DNA of 64,000 bases from Ferruginibacter paludis (GTDB lineage: Bacteria; Bacteroidota; Bacteroidia; Chitinophagales; Chitinophagaceae): the NCBI RefSeq assembly GCF_030409685.1, contig NZ_JAUFQJ010000024.1, positions 62,001-126,000 on the forward strand, in the 5' to 3' direction. Below are positions 8,188 to 18,800 of the stretch, in pieces. Position numbers and translations under genes: made by a program. Below the pieces are notes generated by a model. It had not been told where the DNA came from, made no database searches, and saw only the letters and a program-made list of their open reading frames with translations. How positions within the stretch are numbered: the first letter of the stretch is position 1; each line of letters opens with the position of its first letter.

Positions 8188-10131
8188 TCAGCGGACAATC
8201 ATAACAGTTCCTTTTAAAATTCCCGGAAACTGGTACAGGTTAATATAATATACGTACGATCCTGCTGCAACAGGCGCTCCTTTAAACATACCATCCCAGG
8301 GTGTATTGGTATTTTTATTTTGAAATACTTTTTGGCCAAACCGGTCAAATACGGTTAACTCAAATACGGGAAAAGCCGCCAGTGCAGGAATCTTCCAGGT
8401 ATCATTTAAGCCGTCACCATTGGGTGAAAAAGCAGTTGGTATATAAATATCATTAAAAACAAATACATGCATTGCATCTGTGGCTGTGCCGCAACCGTTG
8501 GCAGAGCTTACGGTTAAGGTATAATCAATATCCGCCGTTGGGTTCGCCATTGGCTGCAGCAACTGCGGATTATCCAGACTAACAGCCGGCTGCCAGGAAT
8601 AACTTACTGACTGGCCGGTAGCACTGCCTTCAAGTAAAACCGTGCGTCCTTTGATGATGGTTTTATCCGGCCCCGCATTAGCAGTCGGTCTTTCATTCAC
8701 GGTAATCTGCACCGTTGCAGTATCTGTGCAGGCAAACTGATTACTGACGGTTACCAGGTATTGTGTGGTGTTCACCGGTGATGCAACAGGATTGGAAATG
8801 CTGGCAGATGACAAGGCTGTGGGTGGTGACCATGCATAACCTGCACCACCCCCGGCATTCAGCTGAACAGCATCGCCGGCGCAAATTACTTTTGAAGAGA
8901 AGCTGACCGTAGCGGTTGGCACAGGGTTTACTTGTACAACGGTTGAATCAAGGTGGGAACAGCCGCTGCTATTGGTTACCAGCACAAAATACTTACCTGC
9001 CTGCACCTGCTGAACAGCATTGATGTTAACAGATGTACCACTATCTGAATAATTACCCGGCCCTGTCCATGCATATTGGGTGCCGTCTGTAGCAGTCAGC
9101 ACAAGGTTACTGCCTTCACAGATAGGTCCATTGTTGCCGGCATCCGGTACCGGATTCGCTACTATGTTCACAAATAAAGGATCAGCCACCACCCTGCATT
9201 GTAACGATGTCGCATTCCCGATTTCTGATGCTGTTAATCTGTACCCATAATTACCTGGCTCGGCATTGGCCGCAAAGTTTTTTGAAAGTACAGTTGTATT
9301 GGCTCCGGGAATATCCGTCCACGTGCCGCTATTTAGATTTTGCTGCCACTGAAATACAGGGCTATTGAAGCCCGGCGATACATTGCAGGTAAATACAAAT
9401 GCCTTTGCCTGCCCTTCGCAAACCACCGCCGTTGTATTGGCATTGCCGGTAATGGAAGGGGTAAGTTTAGGGCCACAGGCACGGAAAGTAATATCATCCA
9501 AGGCAAGGTCGTTGCCACATCCGCCGGGAGCATTGTTGAATATTCGCAGCACAACATCTGATACGCTTGCCGGTGTAGTAAAGAAGAAACCGAACTGCTG
9601 CCACACCGGACTGCTTTGAGAAGGAATGTCACCGCTGTTATAGGTTTGCAAAATCGTGCCGTCTGTTTTTTCGATAGAGAAAGTAAGATTGGGTTTATTG
9701 CCGTTGTTATTGCATGCTGATTGAAGCAACACGTTTACCACCCAGGCAGCAAATTCGTAAGTAGTATTGCCACACAACCCCTTCACCGTGTCCAGGTAAA
9801 ACGCACTGGGATCGATAGACGCATTCACCAGCATAAAATAACCGTTTCCATTACCTGTATGATCGGATGTAAGGCTATGCCAGGTGTTACCGAAGCAGGC
9901 TATGGTATTATTTCTTACTGTATAAAAGCCGTCGCCCGGACAATCGTTGCCGAAGTACTTATAGGCAGTAGTTGCAGCAGATAAACTGGGACCAGGATTG
10001 GATCCAGATCCAAAAGTAATATTAACGATGGGATCTCCCAAACTACCCTGGCAGAGCTGTGCATTTAGGGAGAGGCTGGTGACAAGTAACAAAACAAATA
10101 CAATCAAGAAAAAATTAAATCCTCTTCTCAC
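8188..10131 (-). CDS. Type IX-secreted multi-domain protein with gliding-type C-terminal sorting domain
   Basis: A 647-residue exported protein starting at a GTG (10131), the only usable start before an in-frame stop. It has a signal peptide (RRGFNFFLIVFVLLLVTSLSLNAQ), an N-terminal jelly-roll-like region with paired cysteines, then several Ig/PKD-like repeats (for example about 330-400 and 400-480, each with a CxG or VxVNPVP boundary). The last about 85 residues, starting IYIPTAFSPNGDGLNDTW and containing VFDRFGQKVF and WDGMFKGAPVAAGSYVYYI, form the CHU_C / type B sorting domain. It is therefore expected to cross the outer membrane by the type IX system and remain surface-bound or be released. 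The ligand is unknown; an adhesin-like role is likely. Confidence 0.9.
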   Translation of the reverse strand: MRRGFNFFLIVFVLLLVTSLSLNAQLCQGSLGDPIVNITFGSGSNPGPSLSAATTAYKYFGNDCPGDGFYTVRNNTIACFGNTWHSLTSDHTGNGNGYFMLVNASIDPSAFYLDTVKGLCGNTTYEFAAWVVNVLLQSACNNNGNKPNLTFSIEKTDGTILQTYNSGDIPSQSSPVWQQFGFFFTTPASVSDVVLRIFNNAPGGCGNDLALDDITFRACGPKLTPSITGNANTTAVVCEGQAKAFVFTCNVSPGFNSPVFQWQQNLNSGTWTDIPGANTTVLSKNFAANAEPGNYGYRLTASEIGNATSLQCRVVADPLFVNIVANPVPDAGNNGPICEGSNLVLTATDGTQYAWTGPGNYSDSGTSVNINAVQQVQAGKYFVLVTNSSGCSHLDSTVVQVNPVPTATVSFSSKVICAGDAVQLNAGGGAGYAWSPPTALSSASISNPVASPVNTTQYLVTVSNQFACTDTATVQITVNERPTANAGPDKTIIKGRTVLLEGSATGQSVSYSWQPAVSLDNPQLLQPMANPTADIDYTLTVSSANGCGTATDAMHVFVFNDIYIPTAFSPNGDGLNDTWKIPALAAFPVFELTVFDRFGQKVFQNKNTNTPWDGMFKGAPVAAGSYVYYINLYQFPGILKGTVMIVR

Positions 10132-10208
10132 AAGTCTCTTTTTGTGAAGTTAATAATATTGGGTTGCCGTAAAACTCACGGAGGGAAAGGTAAATAATTT
10201 ACCGGCGT

Positions 10209-11309
10209 TTATTTAGCAATAGCCACTCCTATAAACGAATCTGCCGTACCATAATACAAATACCATTTATCTTTAAAATAAACAAGCCCTTCAGAAAAGG
10301 TAGTACCGGCCGCATACTGACCTGTTATTTCATGGGGCAGCGATGGCCTTAATAAACAGGTATCCGTTCTGAAAACAACTTTTTCCATGTCGTTGATATC
10401 AAATACTGCTTCACCGACGGAATAGGTTCCTTTGGGCAAGGATGTATCTGCTTTTTCGTTCTCAGCATTTTTACCATTGTACAATAATAATATGCCTTTA
10501 TCTGTCACCAATGCCGGAGGGCCGCATTCAGTAAGATCACTGTCAAACATACCCGGCCGGGTAATCATTGCTTGTCTTAATTTGCCATCGTTATCAACCA
10601 ATGGATACCAGTCGGATAAATTGGTTGACCATGCCAGGTTTACAAAATGTTCGCCCCAGTACATCCAGTATTTATTATTAATCTTTGCCAGTATCGGTCG
10701 TCCATTCCTCATTTTAGTAACCATCGAAGCAGACTTCGATGCCATATTTAAAAATTTACCTTTATAAGCAACAGCAAAAGCAGGTCCCTTTTTCGTCCAG
10801 TGAAAAAGATCTTTTGACATAGCGATTGATAAACGGGGCACATCATAATTCCAGGCAGTAAACGCCATTACATAACGGCCATCTGCAGTTTCTACAACTC
10901 TTGGGTCTTCGCAGCCGCCGGGATAATCGTACTGCTTAAACGGGCTGTTATCCGGGAATAAAACCGGCCTGGAGAAATGTTTGAAATGAATACCATCGCT
11001 ACTAACGGCAAGGCCTATACGCGAAGTTCGGCCACCCAGGATGGCTGCCGGATTATCTTCGCTTCGGGTAAACAAATATACCTTACCATTTTTTACAACA
11101 GCCGCGGGATTAAATACATCGGCCTTCTGCCATTTAACCATTGCCTTTTTAAGCGAATCATAAAACACCAATGAAGAGTCGGCTTTTAAAATGGGTGTTG
11201 ATACTGGTTTATAAAACGCAGACAAATCAGCCAGTTTTGCTTTTTGAGCCAATAAGAAAACAGGCCATAAAAATATACTAAGGCAATAAATTATTTTTTT
11301 CATATGCAA
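10209..11309 (-). CDS. GH130-like glycosidase/phosphorylase, exported
   Basis: A 366-residue protein with a signal peptide (MKKIIYCLSIFLWPVFLLAQ) and a five-bladed propeller fold typical of glycoside hydrolase family 130. The block DYPGGCEDPRVVETADGRYVMAFTAW is the family signature, and repeated blade ends (KVYLFTRSEDN, KWYLYYGTADSFIGVAIA) follow. Family members act on beta-mannosides, as phosphorylases or hydrolases; the signal peptide favours a periplasmic or surface hydrolase here, though this is an inference. ATGs at 11309 and 11303 are both possible starts. It lies just upstream of the CHU_C gene on the same strand with 77 bp between them, so it may or may not share a transcript. Confidence 0.8.
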   Translation of the reverse strand: MHMKKIIYCLSIFLWPVFLLAQKAKLADLSAFYKPVSTPILKADSSLVFYDSLKKAMVKWQKADVFNPAAVVKNGKVYLFTRSEDNPAAILGGRTSRIGLAVSSDGIHFKHFSRPVLFPDNSPFKQYDYPGGCEDPRVVETADGRYVMAFTAWNYDVPRLSIAMSKDLFHWTKKGPAFAVAYKGKFLNMASKSASMVTKMRNGRPILAKINNKYWMYWGEHFVNLAWSTNLSDWYPLVDNDGKLRQAMITRPGMFDSDLTECGPPALVTDKGILLLYNGKNAENEKADTSLPKGTYSVGEAVFDINDMEKVVFRTDTCLLRPSLPHEITGQYAAGTTFSEGLVYFKDKWYLYYGTADSFIGVAIAK

Positions 11310-11410
11310 AGGTTGTTTCTTACAACAACGCTCAATTTACTCTTTACTGCTGATATCAGGCCTTGTTGTAAAAGATTTTCATGTCATCAATATTGTCTGC
11401 CGGGCATAAA

Positions 11411-11437
11411 AAGGCCCGCAGCCGATACAACTGCGGG
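11411..11437 (-). terminator. Intrinsic terminator after the YncE-like gene
   Basis: On the minus strand a CCCGCAG / CTGCGGG stem with a 9-base loop is followed by CCTTTTTA. It sits 28 bp past the stop of the beta-propeller gene and before the GH130 gene, separating the two. Confidence 0.8.
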
Positions 11438-11464
11438 TGGGTATTTTTAAAAAATTGTATACAG

Positions 11465-12478
11465 TTATTGTCCAAAGACCAATACCTGGAAAGTGCCGGC
11501 AATCATTTTAGGTCTGCCGCCGCCTGCAGGTGCAGCTTCAAGGTCTGCAGCAGGCAAATATATTTTGTGCGTTGCCTCATCTACTGCAATTGTTCTGGCA
11601 GATCTTTTTGTTGTGATGGTAGTCACCGTTTCAAATTTACCGCCAGCAACTTGTTTCACTACTGTCATAGTTCCTTCACCATTGCTGGTGTAAATCAACT
11701 GCTGCGCCGCATCATATCCCACACCATCGCAACCTGCACCAATTGCTATTTTATCCACAACCTTTCCATTAGCTGCATTGATGATCATCAATAATTTATT
11801 ATCACCACAGCCGGCAAAAAGCATGTTGGCTTTTGCATCGTATACCAGTCCTGTTGGCGCTTCACCCGGCAAAATTGACCAATGCTTTTCGACTGTATTT
11901 TTTGTAATATCAACCATTATTATTTCATTCTTATCCTCAATGTTTACAAATATTTTGCCCTTGTTATTACTTACTGCTGTTTCCGGCTTTCCGCCTACCG
12001 CAATAGTGGCAACCACTTTTTCTGTTAATGGATCGATTACAGAAAGATCTTTGCTCCGGCCATTGCAGGTAATAATTTTTTTGGAGAATTCGTCATAAAA
12101 AATAGCATCCGGATTTTCGCCTGTTGCAATTTGAGACAGCACAGCATTGGTATTTAAATCAAACACAGTCACATTATTTAACCTTCCATTGCTTGTGTAC
12201 CCTTTATTTAAAGAAGGAATAAATGCAATGCCATGAACACCTGTGGTATTGGGTATAACACCTACGGAATCACCTGTTGTTTTATCCAGGATATTTACTT
12301 GCCCGCCATGCGAAACGAATAACTTATTTGAGTTGGGTAGTAAGGCAAGATAATCCCAGCCCCCCTCGCTTTTTATGTGAAAAGTATTTAGCAAATGGAT
12401 TTTATCAGGTTGTGCCGTAGCTATCGTGGCAGTTCCAACCATCAGTACTGTAGAAATAATTAATCTGGCAAGTTGCAT
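11465..12478 (-). CDS. YncE-type beta-propeller protein, exported
   Basis: A 337-residue protein with a signal peptide (MQLARLIISTVLMVGTATIATAQ) followed by about seven propeller blades of the YncE/40-residue YVTN type. Blade endings such as LFVSHGGQVNILDKTTGD, VTVFDLNTNAVLSQIATGENP and LSVIDPLTEKVVATIAVGGKPE recur every 40-45 residues. Such proteins are periplasmic; the exact role is generally unknown, with DNA binding, quinoprotein-like redox and scaffold roles all suggested for relatives. It is a single gene with its own terminator and is divergent from the two-component operon. Confidence 0.82.
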   Translation of the reverse strand: MQLARLIISTVLMVGTATIATAQPDKIHLLNTFHIKSEGGWDYLALLPNSNKLFVSHGGQVNILDKTTGDSVGVIPNTTGVHGIAFIPSLNKGYTSNGRLNNVTVFDLNTNAVLSQIATGENPDAIFYDEFSKKIITCNGRSKDLSVIDPLTEKVVATIAVGGKPETAVSNNKGKIFVNIEDKNEIIMVDITKNTVEKHWSILPGEAPTGLVYDAKANMLFAGCGDNKLLMIINAANGKVVDKIAIGAGCDGVGYDAAQQLIYTSNGEGTMTVVKQVAGGKFETVTTITTKRSARTIAVDEATHKIYLPAADLEAAPAGGGRPKMIAGTFQVLVFGQ

Positions 12479-12693
12479 GCTATTAAGTTTACAATAAAGT
12501 TAATTACAGATTCTGTAGTAATACTGAAGATATTTGCCTGCACCCAATGAATGACTGTTGCCCGGCAGTTTACACTGGTTAGTTATACTGTTTTTAACCA
12601 GGGCCAACTTACCTTCTGTTTGTCAACTGGTGTATTTTTTTTGAATTGTTTGTATAAACAGATTTACCACAGAATTATCTTTTATTTTTAAGG

Positions 12694-13371
12694 ATGAAGC
12701 TGCTGATAATAGAAGATGAACAAGCGTTGAGAGATGCCATACAACAATACATGGAAACCCAGGGCTACCTGTGCGAAATTGCAGGCAACTTTAAGGAAGC
12801 CATGGATAAGATTGATTACTATGAATACGATTGCATTGTTGTTGACATTGGCCTGCCTATGGGCAGTGGATTGGATATAGTAAAAGAATTAAAATCAATA
12901 AAATCAAAAGCGGGCATCATTATCATTTCTGCAAGGGATGCCGTGGATGATAAAATAATGGGTTTGCAGCTGGGCAGTGATGATTACCTGACCAAACCTT
13001 TCCATTTATCGGAGTTGAATGCAAGGGTGGCAGCCATTATACGGCGCAGAAATTTTGGTGGAGAAGAAAAGATATTGTTTAACGAAATTGAAATATATCC
13101 TGCGGCAAAATCTGTAAAGATGAATGATAAATACCTTGATTTAACGCAAAAGGAATATGACCTGCTGGTTTATTTTATCAGCAACAGGGGCAGGCTAATC
13201 ACTAAAAGCGCGTTGGCACAACATATTTGGGGAGACCAGTATGATCAGGCAGAGAGTTACGATTTTTTATATACCCACATAAAAAATTTGAGAAAAAAAA
13301 TGATGGAATCGGGCACGGCAGATTACATTAAAAACATTTATGGCACCGGTTATAAGTTTACCGATAATTAA
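12694..13371 (+). CDS. OmpR/PhoB family response regulator
   Basis: A 225-residue DNA-binding response regulator. The receiver domain (residues 1-118) has the acidic pair EDE near residue 7, the phosphoacceptor aspartate in CIVVDIGLPMGSG (about D52), and the conserved lysine in YLTKPF. The C-terminal winged helix has LDLTQKEYDLLVYFISNRGRLITKSALAQHIWGD, the standard trans_reg_C pattern. It is the first gene of an operon with the histidine kinase 12 bp downstream and a PAP2-type phosphatase after that, so it probably controls envelope or lipid functions; the signal is unknown. Confidence 0.93.
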   Translation: MKLLIIEDEQALRDAIQQYMETQGYLCEIAGNFKEAMDKIDYYEYDCIVVDIGLPMGSGLDIVKELKSIKSKAGIIIISARDAVDDKIMGLQLGSDDYLTKPFHLSELNARVAAIIRRRNFGGEEKILFNEIEIYPAAKSVKMNDKYLDLTQKEYDLLVYFISNRGRLITKSALAQHIWGDQYDQAESYDFLYTHIKNLRKKMMESGTADYIKNIYGTGYKFTDN

Positions 13372-13383
13372 TGAGTTGTTAAG

Positions 13384-14640
13384 ATGAAATTACTTACAAG
13401 AACCACTACTTATTATTTGCTTTTTAGCCTGCCGCTATTGCTTTTGAGTGGTTTGTTTTTATACTACAGTATTGAAAGGGCCCTGCAGCATGAAGTTGAT
13501 GAAGAATTAGAAAACAGCAAAGTGATATGGATACAACACTTAAACAGTTTGCCGGCAGATAAAGATATACTGGAATTAAATAACCCCTACGTACAAATAG
13601 AAAAAACCAATATAGCCCCGGCCAGCAATTATTATTCTGATACACTGGTATATGAGCCGCTGGAAAATGGAAAAGACCCGTACAGAAATCTTACTGTTTT
13701 TACTGATCATAACAATCAACATTATAAACTCTCCTTTCAACGCTCAGTACTGGAACACAAAGCAGTTTTCAAAAAATTGATTCTATTGATGATTTATGTT
13801 TTTGGTGGCTTACTGCTACTATTTTTAATGATCAATTTTTATATCAATAAAAAGTTATGGAAACCTTTCAATACCTCGCTGCAAAAAATAACTACACTCA
13901 ACATGCAACAACTGCAGCAGGTACATTTTGATGCAGTGGCTATCAGTGAATTCAATGCACTGAATAATTCCCTCAATGCCATGACAAAAAAAATGCAGGG
14001 TGATTACCTTTCGATGAAAACTTTCACCCAAAATGCAAGTCATGAAATACAGACACCGCTGGCCATCATTCAGTCGAAACTGGAATTACTGATGCAGGAT
14101 AATTTGCTTACGGAACAGCAAATTGTTGCTATCTCATCTGCCTTTGAAGCTACACAACGATTGAGTAAACTAAACCAAGCTTTATTGCTGATTACAAAAA
14201 TTGAAAATAATCAATTTGATGCCAGCGAAGCGCTGAGTATAAAAGGTGTTGTAGAAAAATACCGCTCATTTTTTGCAGAATTACTGGATCAAAAAAAGAT
14301 AACGCTTAGTGTAAAGGTACATGGTGACTGGCTATTAAGCATTCATCCTTTGCTGGCAGATATGTTGATATCAAATTTGTTTAGTAACGCCATCAGGTAT
14401 AGCAGCCAGGGTAGCAATATTGCCATTGAAATTAATCAGGATAGCTTTGAAATTATCAATACCAGTACTCTGCCGTCAATTGATGCAACACGGCTATTTC
14501 AGCGCTTTGTAAAACACGATAGTGCAACAGGCAATGGGCTGGGCCTTGCCATTGTAAAAGAAATTTGTGATACAAACGCTATTAATATCCGTTACACACA
14601 TAACGTTACAACTCACCGCTTTAAACTCACTGCTTCCTGA
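13384..14640 (+). CDS. Sensor histidine kinase (two-component partner)
   Basis: A 418-residue membrane kinase. One transmembrane helix lies near residues 8-28 and a second near 136-157, enclosing a roughly 105-residue periplasmic sensor region without a recognised fold. No clear HAMP domain is seen. The H-box is ASHEIQTPLAIIQSKLELL (His about 221); the N-box is NLFSNAIRYSSQGS, and GNGLGLAIVKEIC is the G-box. It should autophosphorylate and pass the phosphate to the response regulator encoded just upstream. The catalytic domain is on the short side, as often seen in Bacteroidota PhoR/QseC-like kinases. Confidence 0.92.
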   Translation: MKLLTRTTTYYLLFSLPLLLLSGLFLYYSIERALQHEVDEELENSKVIWIQHLNSLPADKDILELNNPYVQIEKTNIAPASNYYSDTLVYEPLENGKDPYRNLTVFTDHNNQHYKLSFQRSVLEHKAVFKKLILLMIYVFGGLLLLFLMINFYINKKLWKPFNTSLQKITTLNMQQLQQVHFDAVAISEFNALNNSLNAMTKKMQGDYLSMKTFTQNASHEIQTPLAIIQSKLELLMQDNLLTEQQIVAISSAFEATQRLSKLNQALLLITKIENNQFDASEALSIKGVVEKYRSFFAELLDQKKITLSVKVHGDWLLSIHPLLADMLISNLFSNAIRYSSQGSNIAIEINQDSFEIINTSTLPSIDATRLFQRFVKHDSATGNGLGLAIVKEICDTNAINIRYTHNVTTHRFKLTAS

Positions 14641-14653
14641 AAATTTTTACGCA

Positions 14654-15313
14654 ATGAAAAAAAGGATACAGTTTTTAGCAAATCAACTAACACAGAAATC
14701 GCTTTTGATAGCATGTTTACTTATCATCTTTCTTTTTCTTTTTGCATTGATCACGCATGAAGTGGTTTTTGAAAATGAAGCATCATTTGATAGCAAGACG
14801 ATTCATTTCCTTTCAATGCACTCGTCCCCTGCCATCATCAAGATAATGCGTGGTGTTACTTTTTTAGGCTCTTTTTACTTTCTGGCACCAGCCTATTCAC
14901 TGCTGATAGCATATCTTTTGTTGCAAAAAAAAACAACCTATGGAATCAGTATATTGGCGATTGCAGTTAGCAGTACCCTGGTACTGTTTGGGTTAAAACT
15001 TCTTTTTCGCCGTCATCGGCCGGCCCTGCCTTTAATACAGGATATAGCCGGTTATAGCTTCCCCAGCGGGCATGCACTTTGTGCCTTTATCTTTTGCAGT
15101 ATTTTAAGTTACCAGGTGTCATTAACCTCCTTGCGGATAATATGGAAATGGATATTGATAGCACTGTTCATGTCTGTAGCCATTGCTATTGGTATTAGCA
15201 GAATTGTATTGAATGTGCATTACGCCACAGATGTATTGGCAAGCTTTTGCCTGGGAATTGTATGGGTTTTACTGTCGTTTGAAATATTTAAAAAATGGCA
15301 CCGGCAACCGTAA
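14654..15313 (+). CDS. PAP2-superfamily membrane phosphatase
   Basis: A 219-residue membrane phosphatase of the PAP2 (phosphatidic acid phosphatase type 2) family with about six hydrophobic helices. All three motifs are present: KLLFRRHRPALP, YSFPSGHA, and SRIVLNVHYATDV with the catalytic histidine and aspartate. Substrates in relatives are phosphatidate, phosphatidylglycerophosphate or undecaprenyl diphosphate. The ATG at 14654 is chosen because upstream in-frame sequence overlaps the kinase and gives a non-hydrophobic extension. It is 13 bp after the kinase stop, so it is probably co-transcribed with the two-component system. Confidence 0.9.
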   Translation: MKKRIQFLANQLTQKSLLIACLLIIFLFLFALITHEVVFENEASFDSKTIHFLSMHSSPAIIKIMRGVTFLGSFYFLAPAYSLLIAYLLLQKKTTYGISILAIAVSSTLVLFGLKLLFRRHRPALPLIQDIAGYSFPSGHALCAFIFCSILSYQVSLTSLRIIWKWILIALFMSVAIAIGISRIVLNVHYATDVLASFCLGIVWVLLSFEIFKKWHRQP

Positions 15314-15372
15314 TATGGCAATAAATCTTTACAAAGACAGAATACAGTAAGCCTGCACCGTTTTATTCCTGT

Positions 15373-15786
15373 TTAAAAAATCATCACAACTGTTCCGGCA
15401 ATAATCAGCAACGCTCCTATAGCGGTTTTTATAGTTAAGGCTTCGCCTAAAAATATTACCGAAAGAATGATGGTAAGGGCAACACTTAATTTATCTACCG
15501 GTGCTACCTGAGACACTTTTCCTATCTGTAGCGCCTTAAAATAAAATATCCACGAGAGGCCGGTTGCAACGCCGGAAATAATTAAAAAAATAAGATTGTG
15601 TTTGGATAAAGTGGCCAATCCTTTTGCCTCACCCCTTGCCAGCACAATACCCCAGGCCACCAGTAAAATAATAATGGTGCGAATAGCAGTAGCCAGGTTA
15701 GAGTTTACATTGGTAATACCCACCTTGGCAAAAATAGCGGTAAGTGATGCAAACAAAGCAGACAACAATGCATAAATCCACCACAT
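15373..15786 (-). CDS. Small EamA-family (DMT) transporter
   Basis: A 137-residue hydrophobic protein with about five transmembrane helices that corresponds to a single EamA repeat (FASLTAIFAKVGITNVNSNLATAIRT at the N-terminal half, IFLGEALTIKTAIGALLIIAGTVVMIF at the end). Full DMT transporters have two repeats, so this half-size form probably works as a dimer. The chosen ATG at 15786 gives the usual MWWIYALLSALFA start. An upstream ATG at 15840 overlaps the RND permease stop as TGATG, so an 18-residue longer, translationally coupled form is also possible. It is the last gene of the efflux operon; the substrate is unknown. Confidence 0.82.
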   Translation of the reverse strand: MWWIYALLSALFASLTAIFAKVGITNVNSNLATAIRTIIILLVAWGIVLARGEAKGLATLSKHNLIFLIISGVATGLSWIFYFKALQIGKVSQVAPVDKLSVALTIILSVIFLGEALTIKTAIGALLIIAGTVVMIF

Positions 15787-15839
15787 AAGTATAGTTTTTT
15801 GATAAGAAAATAGCCTTTTTCCAACTGCAAAAATCACCA

Positions 15840-18800
15840 TCAATTTTTACGGTGTATCAGTCTTAAAAATGAGGGCAACACTATCAGTAACAAAGGCAGT
15901 GCCACACATAAACCGCCAATAACAGCAATGGCTAAAGGTTGGTGCAATTGAGCACCTGCACCCAGCCCCAATGCCAGCGGTAATAAAGCTATAATGGCTG
16001 CACTGGCAGTCATTAATTTGGGCCTGAGCCTGGCCGCAATGGCGAAAACAATGCTTTGCTCTGTGTTCATAGTAAGCCTCGCCTGTGCAAATTGCTGGTA
16101 GGTAAAAATGGAGTTTTCTCCGATAATCCCCACAATCATGATGATGCCGGTGTAACTGCCTACGTTTAATGGTGTTTGGGTGAGATAGAGTGCCAGCAAG
16201 CATCCTGCCACGCCCAACACCGCTAAAACAATAATAACAAAGGACACAATAAAATCGCGAAATAAAACCAACAATACAATAAATACCAATAGACAAGCCG
16301 TTAATAAAATAATCAGCAATTCGCTGAAAGCTTTTTGCTGCTCAGCGTAAGAACCGCCATATTCAACATGGTAGCCTTGCGGCAGCGATAATTTTTGCTG
16401 CATGTTTTGCTGAATCTCTTTCAAGGTACTACCCAAATCGCGGTTCTCCAGCCTGGCTGTTACTACACCAATCATTTTTTGATTTTCTCTTTCTATTTCG
16501 GCTACACCTTTTTCCAGGCGAATGGTGGCTACTGTGCTGATGGGCTTTAGTGACCCATTGGGCAATAAAATATTACCCGCATTTAAGGAGCTTACGGTGG
16601 TACGCAATGCATTGGGATAGATCATACGGATGTTCACCAACTGCTCCCTTTCCATCACGGTACTGATCACATTGCCTTCCAGCTGCGTTTGCAACTGAAA
16701 TTGAAAATCGGTCGGCGTAATCCCAAATTGCGCAAGTCTCGCAACATTGGGTTGAACCATTACCTGGGGACCGGCAATTACAATTCCATCAAAAACATCC
16801 GCAGTGCCATTTACACCCCGTACAATATCTGCAACTTGCTTAGACAGTCCCTCCAGTGTTTGCCGGTTATCGCCGTACACTTTTATTTCAACAGGTTGTA
16901 CACTGGTCATCAGGTCGCCCAGCATATCCCCAATCACCTGCCCAAAATCAACTTTTAATTGAGGCAGGGTGGCTTCAATTTTTGCCCGCAAGTCTGCCGA
17001 TACATCATCTGTAGTTTTACTCCGTTTCTTTTTTAATTGTATCAGGTAATCGCCGCGATTGGGTTCCGTAATAAAAAATCCCATTTGAGTACCAAGGCGA
17101 CGGCTGTAACTTGCTACCTCAGGCTGCTGCTGAATGATTTGGTCCACCTCTTTCAGCATGCGGTCTGTCTCGTCCAATGTGGTACCTGGCGGGCTGCTGA
17201 AGTCAAGCACAATACCGCCTTCATCCATTTCGGGTAAAAAGCCGGACGGCAGTTTGCCGGGCAATAGATAAACTACTGCAGCACATGCCACGGCAAATAA
17301 AACACCTACCCATGCATGCCTCACAAAGAAGCGTATCCATCTTCCCCGCTCCTGCTGCTTTATTGCTGCAACTGGATTATTTAGTATTTTGACAGGCTTA
17401 TCCTTTGGACTAAATAATAAAAACAATGCGGGCAGTACCAACCAGGTAATAAAGAAAGAAACTGTTAAAGTGATGATCATTGTAAAAGCCAGCACCTTAA
17501 AATAAGCACCGGCAACTCCGCTCATTAAAATGAAAGGAATAAAAATCACGATTGTGCTAAGCGATGATCCTACCATTGCAGGCAACAAATAATGAATGGC
17601 CTTGCCCACAATTACAGACATGGTTTCCTCCGGATGTTCTTCGTGACTGCGATGTATTTGCTCTACTACAATTACGGCGTCGTCAATCATCAGCCCGATG
17701 GCAGCAGCAATGGCGCCGAGTGTCATAATATTAAACGTATAACCAACTGCGTTCAGCACCACCAGCGTTAAAGCAAGTGTGGAGGGTATTGTAAGCAATA
17801 AAACCAAACTGGATTTAAGTGATCGCAAAAAAACAACCACCACAACAATAGCCAGTACAATACCAATCCACAAAACATCTTTAATACTTTGCACACTGTC
17901 CTGTACAAAATCTGCCTGCAAATAGTAAGGCCTTATTTTGACATCTTTCGGCAAAATACTTTCCAGCTCTTTTACCTTTTGCAATACGCCATTGTTCACA
18001 TCAATCAGGTTGGCAGAGGGTTGTTTTATCACCGCAATCAATGGCACATCCTTTCCGTTGGCATTGATCTTAATGTATTCTTTCATCTCCGCTATCTGCA
18101 CTGTTGCAACATCTTTCAGCAGCACAATTCTTTTGGCTGAATTCAACACAATTAAATTTTCCAGCTCGCCTTTTCCATTTACGGCATTGTCAGTAAGCGT
18201 TAGGTATAACCGGTTATAATCGCTGATATAGCCGTTGGACTGCAATACATTTGACTGACCCACCACCGTGGCAATCTGCTGCGGCGTTATGCCTGCCTGG
18301 GTCAGTTTATCGGGGTTTAATATTAACTGGTATTCCTTTGTTTTGCCGCCAATGACTGCTACATCCGCAACGCCAGGGGTTGCCGCAAGAAAAGGTTTTA
18401 TCTGTAGTTGTGCTATTTTTTTTAACTCCACCTGGCTGCGGTTACTTTCTACCGAAAAGCCCATTACCGGCAAAATAGAAGGATTCATTTTTTCTACCGT
18501 AATCTGCGTACCGGTCAACAGGTTTCCTCTTATTTCATTGATAAGCGATTCCATTTGCAGTTTTGCCAAATCAACATTGGCGTTCCACTTTAAAAACACA
18601 GAAATTTCACAACTGCCTCTTGATGTAGTACTACGGATATAGTCCAGGCCCTCCGTTCGTTTGATGACATTTTCCAGCGGAATGGTAACTGTTGTCATCA
18701 TCTTATCAACCGGCTGCTGGCCGGCATCTGCAATTACTTTTAATTTAGGAAAAGTAATATCAGGAAAAAGCCCCGTCTTTAAAGTGGAGTAACTATAAAT

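Noticed and set aside
15847..16296. 149-codon minus-strand frame in the permease region
   Set aside because: Different frame of the RND permease gene; the permease frame is full length and has all helices.
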